This document shows positions 48,489 to 59,244 of a stretch of DNA of 64,000 bases, piece by piece. This stretch comes from Spongospora subterranea f. sp. subterranea (Eukaryota; Endomyxa: Phytomyxea; Phytomyxea; Plasmodiophorida). How positions within the stretch are numbered: position 1 is the stretch's first letter; each line of letters starts with the position of its first letter. The translations under genes and the position numbers were made by a program. The stretch is taken from contig JAUGWO010000023.1 of assembly GCA_049724395.1 (NCBI GenBank), forward strand, positions 372,001-436,000. The letters run 5' to 3'. The notes under the pieces are model-generated. The model was not told the origin of the DNA. It did no database searches and was given only the letters and a program-made list of their open reading frames with translations.

Positions 48489-49417
48489 ATGACACCAGAA
48501 TCGTTCATACAACAGTGTCAAGTGACTTGTGCCATGTATGTTGGATGGCAATGGAAACCAAGCGCGCAATTAGATATGAGCTGTGTATCCATACTCCATC
48601 AGGACATAGTCGAAGAGGACGATGAAGTTTGGATTTTAGTTTTCTTCGATGGTTTAACTCAGATTCGGTTGTGTAGATACAGATTGCTTCTGTAAATCGG
48701 TTTGATATCTTTTGGGATCCCGTTTATCATGTGCCTATTCTATATATGGATAATTTATCAGGTCAGCTATAATCTGTCCAATGCCAACATGTGTGATGTT
48801 CAAATTTTTAACTATGAGGTCTTAATGTTAATGAACTGAGTTCAAACCCAATTTAGTAATTTCATTACATCTTCTGCAACAGCGATTTTCATTGTGCGTG
48901 TACAAAGGCGGTTCAACAGTTTGACGCAGAGTTGTGTTTTTGAGGGTTTTGAGTAGTTGTTGTGATGAAAATCGATGGATTAATGTCAGAGAGTGAATCA
49001 AGTTGTGTTTTTGAGTTTTGTGAGTAGACGCTGTCTAACTTGTTATTTTGCGCCCATGTCGATGAAAGCGGTTAAACAGTTATTAGGTGAAGTGGCCGCC
49101 CTTCGACCATCTATGATATCGCAAACCGTCCATCCTCAGACAAAGCAAATATGCTATTTCGTGCACCCATGCAATACCGCCAATTTGTACAACACCATTA
49201 ACTGCGCTCGAAATCATGTCTGATGCTCGTTCGTCTCTGGCTTAGAATAGATTCAATCATATCGACGGCGCTGGAACAACATGGTTCACAATTGCTTGAT
49301 GATCATCCACAAATCTATCTCAGATGTTTCATATCAATTATGCAGTCTTACGTACATCTACCAGATGTCGTCACCCAAATTCTACAAGACAGCACACAGC
49401 TGGAATGCTCTAGATGA
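48489..49417 (+). CDS. ATG10: ATG10-like autophagy E2 enzyme
   Basis: ATG10 is the E2-like enzyme that transfers ATG12 to ATG5. Exon 1 from ATG 48489 reads MTPESFIQQC then GWQWKPSAQLDMSCVSIL and EEDDE, the order seen at the start of ATG10 (helix, W-W/R-P, YL, acidic). After an intron at 48627-48682 exon 2 gives FDIFWDPVYHVPILYMDN, the family's EYHILYS-YHVPVLYF core. A later exon gives SQTVHPQTKQICYFVHPCNT, with the HPC motif whose Cys is the catalytic residue. A last stretch reads IYLRCFISIMQSYVHLPDVV to TAG at 49415-49417, matching the YL-SW-S-VG-x-LP end. The introns between 48762 and 49057, and near 49205-49250, are not resolved. I rate the assignment likely from motif order, not from any search. 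Confidence 0.65.
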
Positions 49418-49927
49418 CCGATACAATAAATACGGCATCAAGCAGGCCCATGGACACGGTTATCATGTCGTTCAACTGCATTTTGATGCAACGCCACAAG
49501 TCGTGCATTTTTTCCTGGGGTAGGTTCATTAAGCGATGCTGGCAATATTAAACCATAATCTGGTATTTGGATGCGTTCGTACAGTATGTGGTTGAATACA
49601 GTTTCTGAACAGCTTCATTTGACATTAGATGGCAACTAGACAGAAGTCAATTTGTGAAATTGTCGCTTGAAGTGTTTAACACTGAGATCGATTGACTAGC
49701 AATCCCATGTGCAGCATGGCAGATAGCTTTGCCGCTCTTGATTCGCCGTCTAACTGGGCGATAAAACCTGTTGAGGTTTAAACCATGTGGACTAGAACTG
49801 TTTGTTGAGACCCAAGAGAATACAGGTGCTATAGACAGGTTCTCTACCGGTACAGCACTACAGCTCTTGCGGACATTCAAACTGCTGTAATCGCCCCGTG
49901 GTGGATTAATTAACATCATTATTATCA
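49418..49927. other. Intergenic stretch between ATG10-like and OXA1 genes
   Basis: About 510 bp; overlapping open stretches on both strands near 49281-49523 and 49647-49955 have no family support. It should contain the OXA1 promoter. Confidence 0.4.
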
Positions 49928-51009
49928 ATGCAAGTCTGTAGACGACTCCCTTCATTGTTATCGGCCAGGGTTTGCCCTGTCAAACGATGGTCAATTCAAC
50001 CTCGTCTGATGTCGGTGTCCATTCCAGCTGTCAGCGAGATTGCCGACACTAGTCTGACGCTATCAGTTGATGGCGCTTCAAGCGGTGGGGCTGCCGCCGA
50101 CCCCAGTCCATGGTATCACGCCGGTGCCGATGTTGTCAACACTCTATTGGAGGCGATTCACACCACAACTGGACTTCCATGGTGGGCCACCATCATAGCC
50201 GCCACGGTTGGGGTTCGCATATGCTTGGCACCCATAGCCATTCCACAGCTTCGTGCTAGCGCCCGTATGGTCATTATTAGGCCTGAGATCATGCGCCGCC
50301 AAGAGGAGTTCAAACGTATAACGGAACCAACTCAGGAACAGATCCGAAAAATGCAATTAGAAACCTTTGGTCTATTCAAAAAGTACGACGCTCATCCCTT
50401 CAAGGTACAGATGGCGTTATGTTCTTGTTTTCTTTATCTGATTCATTTATAAGTTTAGTCTATAAAATTTGCAGTGCTTCAAATGCCTGTTTTCCTGTCA
50501 TTTTTCGTGGCATTAAGAGAGTTAGGTGACCGTTTTCCTGAAGTTGCCAATGGCGGTGCATTGTGGTTCACGGATCTGTCAGTGGCGGATCCTTATCTGG
50601 CGCTACCGATTTTGTCGTCGGCGGCGTTTTTGTTGACTATGGAAATGGGAACAGGTACATTAGCATTTGGTTGCGTTGTCAACGCTGAAGTTTGTGATTG
50701 AAGAGGGAGTTGCCGTGGATAAGAGCATGAAGAAAGCTTTTCGAGCTCTTTGGGGTTTTGATGATCCCATTGACATATAGCTTCCCCCAAGGCTTGTTTC
50801 TATATTGGATTACCAACAGTATTTATGCAGTTGGCCAGGTTCGATTGTTCCGGACACCATGGGCCAGAAAGGTCTTGAATATTCCTGATCCCAATCACCC
50901 AAATGCGCTCCAGCTTCTCAACGAATCTCTTCAAAAGATTACTGTCAAAAATATTATTCCCAATCAGCCATTCAAACAATTATCAAGAGAGGAGACAAAA
51001 ATCCAATAA
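49928..51009 (+). CDS. OXA1: OXA1/YidC-family mitochondrial membrane protein insertase
   Basis: It inserts mitochondrially made and conservatively sorted proteins into the inner membrane. ATG at 49928 starts an Arg-rich presequence (MQVCRRLPSLLSARV, KRWSIQPR). Landmarks in order: GLPWWATIIAATVGVRIC (first core helix), RASARMVIIRPEIMRR, FKKYDAHPFK, then after a 54-nt intron FAVLQMPVFLSFFVALRELG, LALPILSSAAFLLTMEMG, a second intron of 51 nt, MKKAFRALWG, LMIPLTYSFPQGLFLYWITN and YAVGQVRLFRTP. TAA at 51007-51009. One extra base in the GGGGTTTT run at 50752-50759 breaks the frame between FRALWG and LMIPLTYSF; dropping one T restores the family sequence. Gene length and topology (five membrane segments) are normal. 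Confidence 0.92.
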
Positions 51010-52271
51010 AATCAAATCATGTTTTTAAAATTTCTCCTGATTTTTTCTTGATTTTGTTGTTTTTCCTGAGATGTTGAAAGTTCCCACATATTGCTGTACA
51101 CTGGAATAAGCAAGCAGCTCACCTACCTACATTGACTGCACTCAAAGCGATTGTGCTCTCGACGTGGCTGGAAGCTGAAGACGTGTTGAAAAGAGCATGG
51201 TTGGACTGGTTGCTGTAAGAGAAAATGGCTTGAAATCAATTTCAAGACTGTCCAGTTCAGGCCTGATCCCATCAGCACGTCTTCTGCTTCCGGCCCCGTT
51301 TCGGCTTACTGTCATCCCAAATACTAACCTCCTTTGCGATCATACGGTGTGCTCCACTTCTGTCGCCACACGTCCAGATCCATCATTACGTTGTGCTCCA
51401 TTTCTGTCGCCACACGTCCATGATACATTCCGGCCCGTCTGATTGGGTTTGTCTTCCCTTTTGTTCATGATCTCCCTCAACCGGTCTCGTGGTTATTCTC
51501 TCGCGACCCCGTCCGTAATCTCCTGTCACCTCGAGCATCGTTATATCATTTTTCACAGTATTCTTTCTTTGGTTCTAATTCCCGTATCTGGTTCATCCCT
51601 GCTTTCTTCCACACAAGGCTTGGTAACTAGCAATGACCATAGTGGATTGAGCGATGAGCTTGAGCATCATGTAATGGACCTTTCTAGCTGCTCCCATCGC
51701 TACGGCCACATCTAACATAAACCATTTGTACCGGGCACCTTACATCTGGTAAAAATCTCTTCACTCATATCAGGACAGATGTTCTTAGCAACTCCACCGA
51801 CCGTTCTTGTCGATAAAATGCGGAATTGTTCTCAGGCAGCTGTCAACTCGTTTTCCAGATTCTGTTTTTGGGGCCAATGATGCTGAGGTAGCAAATGTAA
51901 TGAAAACCAGCTGGAAAAAAAATGTTTGTGTGCACTCTGGCGCGTCCTTGAACGCAGATACCCGATGGATCAGTGGGCAAAGAATGATTTGGCGCGCGTT
52001 TTGCCAAAATGTTTCTCAGAAAAACATTTCTAAACTTGTAACACCACATCTCAGTGGGCATAAACACTATGTAGCATAATAGTATAATGTCGACTTTGAA
52101 CGGCGGCGCCACAGAACAATGGAGCTAATTCATTGAAATCATTAACATTTTGCAAAGCCGCAAGGCGCTTGAAAAATATTGAACGGCAGTTGTTATTAAA
52201 TGCGCCACTCTTGACTCCATTTGTGCGCGCTTCCAAATCCAGCAAAGTTGAATCTGTTTATGACAACAGTG
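51010..52271. other. Intergenic region upstream of the UBZ4-array gene, with a short direct repeat
   Basis: About 1.26 kb. A direct repeat of about 33 bp (GTGTGCTCCACTTCTGTCGC and GTTGTGCTCCATTTCTGTCGC, each followed by CACACGTCCA) lies at 51348-51382 and 51390-51421. Open plus-strand stretches at 51443-51715 and 51807-52079 have no clear domain. The former contains LSDELEHHVMDLSSC, faintly like the degenerate fourth finger region of the next gene (LSSDLEHQQ), so it could be a decayed extra finger exon. Confidence 0.4.
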
Positions 52272-55200
52272 ATGCCAGATAATAATATATCAGGCAATAA
52301 ACGTCCTAGACAGGTTTCCTGCCCGATATGTACCCAAAAAGTTAGCCACTTCGCCATAAACGCCCATATCGATTCTGGTTGCGCGGATATTGCTAGTCGA
52401 TTCTGGGGTTCTCTAGGACGCAAATTGAAGTCAGAAGCATCTGCTGGTACTTCTTCAACCCTGTTATGACCTTTAGCAATATTTTACCTTTGACTCACCC
52501 TCATGCAGGTTTTCACTAACCACATTTATTGATGTTTGTCAACCTGCGAAAATTTGGATTGCACTCAAACCGTTCGTGTTGCCGATAATTTTGCTCGAGC
52601 TTCAATTACAATTTACTTCACTTACTCTCCACAGCCCTTTTTATTATCTATCAATGCACAATCCATCACTTTCCTGTTTTGTTTTATTTGTGATCATAAT
52701 GCAATTTATTCCTTATATTGAGCATTTATAGCCGAGGTTTCCAGTCAGCGGTCGCCATTTGTTGTCTGTCCGGTCTGTAATAAATCAGTGGTGCGTATCC
52801 ATATTGATGACCATCTTGATCGTGTCTGTCTTGTATCCGAAGACCCTGCCCCTCTGGCATCCACTGATTTGTCCAATCTTGCCAACGCTGCTGCGTCAGA
52901 TGAACATAAAAGTTGTATAGTAACGCATTGTTAATTTTTTGGTTGTTTGGATTTTATTTGTGGTTGTGCACAGTGCTGTCATATAGGTTCTCGCTGTCGG
53001 TTCTTTAATTGTGTCGCATTCAATGGTTTTAATTGGTGTTAACATTGGTCTTTTTTTAGTTTTTTTTAAGCTGTTATCTTCTGCATAGGTGCGGTTCTCA
53101 CTGGCAATTCCACCCCGCCGTCATTGGTGAACTGCCCAGTTTGCGATGAGTCGATTTTGTTGGTTGACCTAAACCACCATCTTGATCATGCGTGTCTCTC
53201 GCGTTCCAATGGGTTCCAAAATGCCACAACGAGTACCTGCAGATCGTCATCAGCTAAAAGTTCACCAATCAGGGTGGCTTCCTCCTGTTTTTCCGCCAAA
53301 GGTCGTACAGATTTCTTCTTCTATCATTGTCACGGTTTGCATGTAGAACTTTTTGTTCCGTGATTTAGTTGAGAGAGATGCTACTATCGGTTGTTCACCT
53401 TGGTACTCGCAGATCTCTCGAGTGTTTCTATCGTACGAATTTGCAGGATTGGCACATTGTTCAGGCAAATCACCGAATTCAAGTTGTCCTTGTTGTAAAT
53501 GTTTAGATTGTGATTCTTCTTCGTTAATCGTTTTTCGTCCTGTATGCTGTGAACTCCTTGTGAACCCCAATCTCAACCATAATCTTGATCATATAGGTCT
53601 AAGCAGCGATCTTGAGCACCAACAAGGATCCGCTTCTTCGTCCTCTGATTCCGATGATGTCCCTATTTCCAATATGCGAAAAGTCCTTTCTGCCACAGGT
53701 GCCAAAGCCTTTAGGCGCATCTCTTGAACCTATTATTACTGGGTTTTCGATTACACTGTTCGTTGTGTTTTACCTACTTTGGTATTTTTAGATTTCATAC
53801 CTTGCGCTGTGTTTGTTGCAATTTTGTCAATGTTTTCGTTTTGCTTTGCAATCAAGTTGGTCCTGTCTAGGTTTTACAATTGCTTTTTTGAATGAGTATC
53901 CTGTCGGTTGTGGAAATTTTATGTTACATCATATTTTTTTGGTTTTTCTGAATTTGAAGAGAGTTCACCGTGGGCTGTGTGGGTTTTAGTGACGCCACCT
54001 TCGACCAAATCACGAACACCGCTCCGCCCTTCGCCGTTTGTTAAATGTCCTGCCTGCGGCAAGTCAGTTGTTACAATCAACATGGACGATCACCTGGATC
54101 GTCGTTGCACAGTGTTGAACGTACGCAATATCACCGATAACGATGATCATGAAAATCAAGCCATTTCCAATGATAATACCGAAGCCGGTTCCGTGGGAAA
54201 TTTTTCGACCACGCCACGATCGCGTCTTCTGAAGCCGCCAGATGGATCGCTTCCGCAGTCACAACCTGGTAACTCGACTTCAAAAATTTCTAATCAATAT
54301 GTCAACAACTTTCGAGCGTTTAGAGTTTTGATGGCAGTCCCTTTGGAAAGCGCGCTACTACATTTTCTTTTGGGTTTCCAGTTCTATTGAGTGTCGAGTC
54401 GGTAGAGTTTATGATTGTTTTTGTTTTTTTTTTGTCAAAGTTCCATGTTTGTCTGAAGTGATATGTTAGCGTCACGAGCGTCGCCGTTTGTCTTGTGCCC
54501 TTTTTGTCAAAAGTCGGTCGTCGCCATTCACATTGATGATCACCTTGACCGCAAATGTCTGTCGCGTCACAAAGAGGTTGACTGCGATGCTGCCACCGCT
54601 GTTGGTGTCTCAAGATGAAGATGATTCAATATCATCGCATTCTTGTGATGCCGATCCAGTTATTGATCCAACAAAACCGTCGACACCATCGTTTAGCCAG
54701 CGCTCATATTGTGATGCCTTGAAGCCACAGCCAGGTAGCCAAATAGTTTTGTTTTGTTTCAATTTTGATTCCTATTGGTTATGCGGCGTATGCTTTGTTT
54801 ATTGTTCACTTTTTAATGAATGTGCCCGGACAAACGGTGCAACCTGTAGCTCCTTCTGGTTTTTTATCTGATCGTTGCTCGCCCCGGATTGTCTGCCGTT
54901 TATTTCCTGCCCCCCATGCTTACTTTTTCCGTTTTTTTTTCAGCAATAGCCTTTTCGCGAAAAGGAAAAAGACCTATCGCGTATTCGCAGGAGTGGCATT
55001 GGACCCAAGATGACTGTGGTATATGGAATCTGGATTTCCAATTACACGCGACTAACGGTCCAGCCGTAAATCGTTCTCCCAGCCCTGAAATGTCATTTTC
55101 CTGCTTTATGTTGGCCGATGATCGATCGCCTTCTCCTGTTCGGGTCGCCGTCACGTTTAACTTGTCCCGGGCTTCCGTTCGAGTCTTCGGATCATAAATT

Positions 55201-56408
55201 AACTGTCAATCGACCTGTCTCTCGGTATTAATCAGTTTATTGTTTCTGTCGTCAAAACGTTACAGCAGCTTTTAAACGTTGAGGAAAGTTTCTCTTTCTA
55301 GTTGAGTGCATGCTTTTTTTGATATTTCAGTCTTTTATTTGATGTTGTTCAATGATAGCGTCTCTCTACCTCGTTTTATACCAGGTTGTTCTTTCCAGAC
55401 ACATCGTTTGTTCTTTTTACTTGATTAAGTTTGATTCTTAGGTCTTATCGATTCGCCCCCTCGTTTTTGAAAAGTCTGCTACAGAAGAGCGTGCGATTGT
55501 GTCGCCCATGGGGAGCTGTGCGAGCGTCGCTACAGCTCATCCGTCGCGCAGGTCTTACCGAATTCCTTCGCCGTCTCACAATCATCATGGTCGAGGACGC
55601 CGTCGTGCATCCTGCATTGCCCTGGCTTGTCTCGCTTACAATAGCGACCAGTAAAGGATATCGACCACCAAACTCTTGTGTATCGCTTTGCCTGCAACTG
55701 GTAACTGATCCATTCTTGATTTTTGAAGTCTGTGCACCCAATGTTTTCTCAAAATTTGTTTTTTCCTGCTGGTCACTCCGGTTGCTTTCACAAAAATCCA
55801 CTTCTGTTTCTTCAGGTGATTGTGAACTGTTTGCTGTTTACTTGTTTGTTTTTTTATTTTCACGGTGCTGGGTCTGGATTTCATCATTTTCACATTGCAC
55901 TTTTCTACAGGTGTATGAAATTGCTGCTGTCAAAGTTAGGGATGTAGCCGTCTTCGGCGATGGAACTGTTTGCGTTGACTTGCGAACGGATTTGTCTTCG
56001 TTAGGTCTAACAACGACACAATGCGCCATTGTCCAGGCGTTGCTGTTGCGTGCCCAGCTTGGCGGCATGAACTGCGACGTGAAAATGTTACGACAGTCAG
56101 CCCAGATATGGACACAACGTTTCACAACAAGTCGTTTTTCGATTGATGTTACCCAAGATGAACGGTTCGCGTTTTGTGAAGTTATTGCTGACGCCAACTA
56201 CCGTCCTTACTCAATGGCCGATGTTGCCGTTGACGTTATCTTGGTGGAAGGTCTAGATGATGAGGACCTAATTCTCAGCAGCGTTGATCATCATTGTAGC
56301 GATGTGGCCGACGTTCTAATATTGCGACCCTCAGTTCGAGCTGTCCTACCTGAGGCCAGCATTGATATTGCTTTGCGACGTATGAACCAATTTCGTTGCC
56401 TCATTTGA
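52272..56408 (+). CDS. Multi-UBZ4 zinc-finger protein with unrecognised C-terminal region
   Basis: Six candidate UBZ4 (RAD18-type C2HC ubiquitin-binding) fingers lie on separate plus-strand exons: CPICTQKVSHFAINAHIDSGC (52322), CPVCNKSVVRIHIDDHLDRVC (52770), CPVCDESILLVDLNHHLDHAC (53131), a degenerate one near 53530 (PVCCELLVNPNLNHNLDH, lacking the last His/Cys), CPACGKSVVTINMDDHLDRRC (54049) and CPFCQKSVVAIHIDDHLDRKC (54499). Fingers 2, 5 and 6 share an SPFV lead-in and are near-identical, so they arose by recent internal exon duplication. Linkers are Ser/Asp-rich. The C-terminal 250 residues (55520-56408) are ordered-looking and basic to acidic, with FLRRLTIIMVEDAVVHPALP, SKGYRPP and ALLLRAQLGGMNCDVKMLRQ; I cannot name this domain. 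UBZ4 proteins usually act in DNA-damage responses. Exon joins are partly inferred, and two genes are possible. Confidence 0.6.
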
Positions 56409-57082
56409 TTTCTTCGTTAATCAGTTGTTGTTCCAGTTCTTCATACCGTAATCTGGCGGTGTTCCAGCTCACTATCGAATAAAGGCGACATGTTTGATAG
56501 CAAGACTGGTGTTATCGATAACACTGTCCCTGCTATGCTGGAGAAGATATTCGAGGCTATTCGCAAAGATTTTTACGATTTTGCCATTGAATTTATTAGT
56601 GCTCGTCGGTCAATATCCTCGACTCGATGACGACTTAAAGGCATCAAACTGGTTTTATGTTGTCGATATTTATGATGATTTCTTCATTAAATTATCTGAA
56701 GCGTCTCGTTATTACCAGACCAGTTGCAACATTTTGTAGAAGAGAATCAGAGGGCCTACCCAACGCGAAGGAAGCGATACAATATTGGATGATGCCCTGG
56801 TATTCTGGTTTAGAACCTTAGACCGACTTTGTTGACGATATGGAGGTAAATGGGTACTCTTCATCGGTGTCATTTGGGAAATGTCAATGGCTGCGCAATA
56901 TTATTTCATTATTGCGCAGTGTTTGTTAAGCAGTTCGCAGTTTCTGATGATTGCGCAGTGTGTATTGGTAATGGGGTTCTTCGGCAGTACAGAGATCGGC
57001 GGAGGAACCTTCCAAGGCATAATCTCTTGACCCTAGCCAACCCGATCCCGTATCAGTTTTACCAAATCTAAGCCATCTTCTC
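56409..57082. other. Intergenic region with an exon-like fragment, upstream of AHA1
   Basis: About 670 bp. From ATG near 56490 a stretch of about 46 codons reads MFDSKTGVIDNTVPAMLEKI and IRKDFYDFAIEFISARR, then stops; it looks protein-like and could be a remnant or an unlinked exon. The rest shows nothing I can assign. The AHA1 promoter should be here. Confidence 0.35.
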
Positions 57083-58428
57083 ATGACCGACGGAAGTCCA
57101 GATCGTGCCTCCGCGGACGATAGCGCTGATCCAAAACCGTCGTCGGTACGTCCGCCCACCGTATATCATTATCGTCCTTCTTCGTTTGAATAATATCGCT
57201 TCAGTATTATTTTTTCAAATCAACACCGGTGGAGGTAGCTCAAAAATTTGCCCCTCAAAGGGTCGAAGTTCATGTTGAGAATTCCGTCGCTGCAGATGGC
57301 ACATCCGTATGGAATAAGGGCAACACTTGGTCGGTTTATTTTACTTTTTACTTTTCTAGCGCTTTGGTAGCACATCCAGTTTTCTCTAATTGTTGTCCTT
57401 GATGGTGTTGCTGTATAAATGATTTTCGGGTAACCATCTCTTGGGATGGATTTTACTGTTTTGTTTGATGTTCCTGTTCGAAACTGGATTTTCCCGTTTT
57501 CAATGTCCTTTCGAGTTAGTCATCGATTGGATCTATGCGATTTGATTTATTGTATTATTGGCAATCAAAGGTGCTGATTCTGTCTGCGTCAATAGGGAAG
57601 AGCGGGATTTATCATCCTGGGCCAGCGAAACTATAAGTTCGTTGCTGATGTCTGTCAAAATTCCCTGCGCAGCCAGCGATAACCTCGCATTTAAATCCGT
57701 TGAGACTACAAAATCGCATGTATGAATTGCTGTCGAAATCGTGGATTTCCGCAACTATTTGCTTTTTTTGTTTCTTTACGCTTACTGTGTATATCAGCGT
57801 ACTTCCATGTGTATTGACAGTTGGATGCTCTTCACCCAAAGAATATGTGTTTAAGTTGGTGTTCAGCTCTTATAACGTTTTTTATCAACCGCCATTTTTA
57901 CCGTTTTCTTTTTACAGATAGTCAATTTTTTCGTTGTCCTATGGTTTTTTTCTCTGATTGCCTGTTGTTTCAAATGTGTTTTTTTGTTTTAATAAGGTTA
58001 GTTGGGGTTTGTTTTTGGTTTTGCTCCTTCGTGTCCACCTTCGCATAATATGAAAATTCGGTTTTCTATTGTATTTGACTATCAAGTAGAACGTCTCAAT
58101 GTTTCGCTCATGCTCTGCCACGACCCTTTTTCTGACATACTTGGGCTTTTAGGCGACCATCGTGTTCGTCCGGGGCAAGAAGCGCCATGGATATGAGATC
58201 GGCGTACTGGCTAAATGGTCTGGTATGGTTGGCGGAAAGGTTGTTGAAGGCAAAGTCGAATTTCCTGACGTTGAAGACGATACCGGCGCTGATGAGGATT
58301 TCACTGCCAATGTTTCGGCCGTCGCTGCCGACACAGAACACGAATGCGCTCGGATGGCCGTACGGAAAGTGCTGCCGGCCTTACAGTCTCAACTTCATCA
58401 ATTCGATACGCTGTTTCGCCAGAAATAA
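57083..58428 (+). CDS. AHA1: AHA1-type activator of HSP90 ATPase
   Basis: AHA1 binds the HSP90 middle domain through its N-terminal domain and speeds up its ATPase cycle. ATG at 57083 starts a Ser/Asp-rich leader (MTDGSPDRASADDSADPKPS). After a 46-nt intron (GTATAT...TTCAG) comes KSTPVEVAQKFAPQRVEVHV and VWNKGNTW. After a 265-nt intron, EERDLSSWASETISSLLMSV matches the family's WHWEERD--W----L--LL. After a 436-nt intron, TIVFVRGKKRHGYEIGVLAK and GKVVEGKVEFPDVEDD follow, then VRKVLPALQSQLHQF to TAA 58426-58428. The order equals the AHA1 N-terminal domain; the C-terminal Bet-v1-like AHSA1 domain of animal and yeast AHA1 is absent, as in the short HCH1-like members. Introns are longer than usual for this window. 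Confidence 0.85.
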
Positions 58429-59143
58429 TGAAGCAGTCCAATTAACCCAAAAACAAGTAAACAAACAATCATGCGTCATTATCTTTGAATGGGCCAATTC
58501 GGCACTTAAGCGCCCCTTTGAATGAGGTGACCCGTTGAAAACTTTCAACACCCTCGTACTTCTAATCCTGCATGGATACGATGCTCGAGAACATTACTTT
58601 TACTGAAAGAAGACGCCCTTTGTAGTGTGGTGCATTTGTGCTTAGGATTTTGATGGGGTTCAGGTTTTGACCGACCTCGGTAGGAATTGACCACGTGTGT
58701 CTCTTAATGAATTTCTAATAGGTTTATCCGTCTTCAAACTTGCAAACGATCAGTTCTACCCCACACCTTAACTGTGGCTGGGGTAGAAAACACACCTGTT
58801 ATTGTGACAACGGATTTCAGAGGTTTTCTGTCATTGATATAACTGCAATCACTGGTTTTGCTAAAGAAGGTAAGGAGTTCGCAATCCTCAAACCTACATG
58901 GCAACGTCCATTGAACACAACTTTCCTACTTTATATCAAACAGACCGCATTCGCCTGCAACAAAACTTCAAACAGTAGTTATTGAAACAAGCTTATCTCA
59001 AAGCCGTTTGAGCCTCAACTACCTCAAATGAGATAAGTAAGGCCAAACAAACCAAACAACTAACAGATTTCGCCTTCAAGAACAAAGTCATTTGACAGAT
59101 AGTTGCAATTGCTCGTGAAGTTTCTGAGGTCGACAAACAAGTA
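58429..59143. other. Intergenic region between AHA1 and the mariner element
   Basis: About 715 bp. A plus-strand stretch at 58740-58985 is open (FQRFSVIDITAITGFAKEGK) but has no ATG context or domain. The last two bases, TA at 59142-59143, are the left target-site duplicate of the transposon. Confidence 0.45.
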
Positions 59144-59162
59144 CTCCCTCCGTTCGGAAATA
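59144..59162 (+). repeat. Left terminal inverted repeat of the mariner element
   Basis: Sequence CTCCCTCCGTTCGGAAATA directly after TA at 59142-59143. It matches the right end in 17 of 19 positions when inverted. Confidence 0.9.
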
Positions 59163-59244
59163 GTTGTTGTTCCAAAATAGCTGGCCGGTTGCACTTTCAC
59201 CCTTTTAAATCAACAGGATTTGAGTAGATTTAAGCACCGTTATT

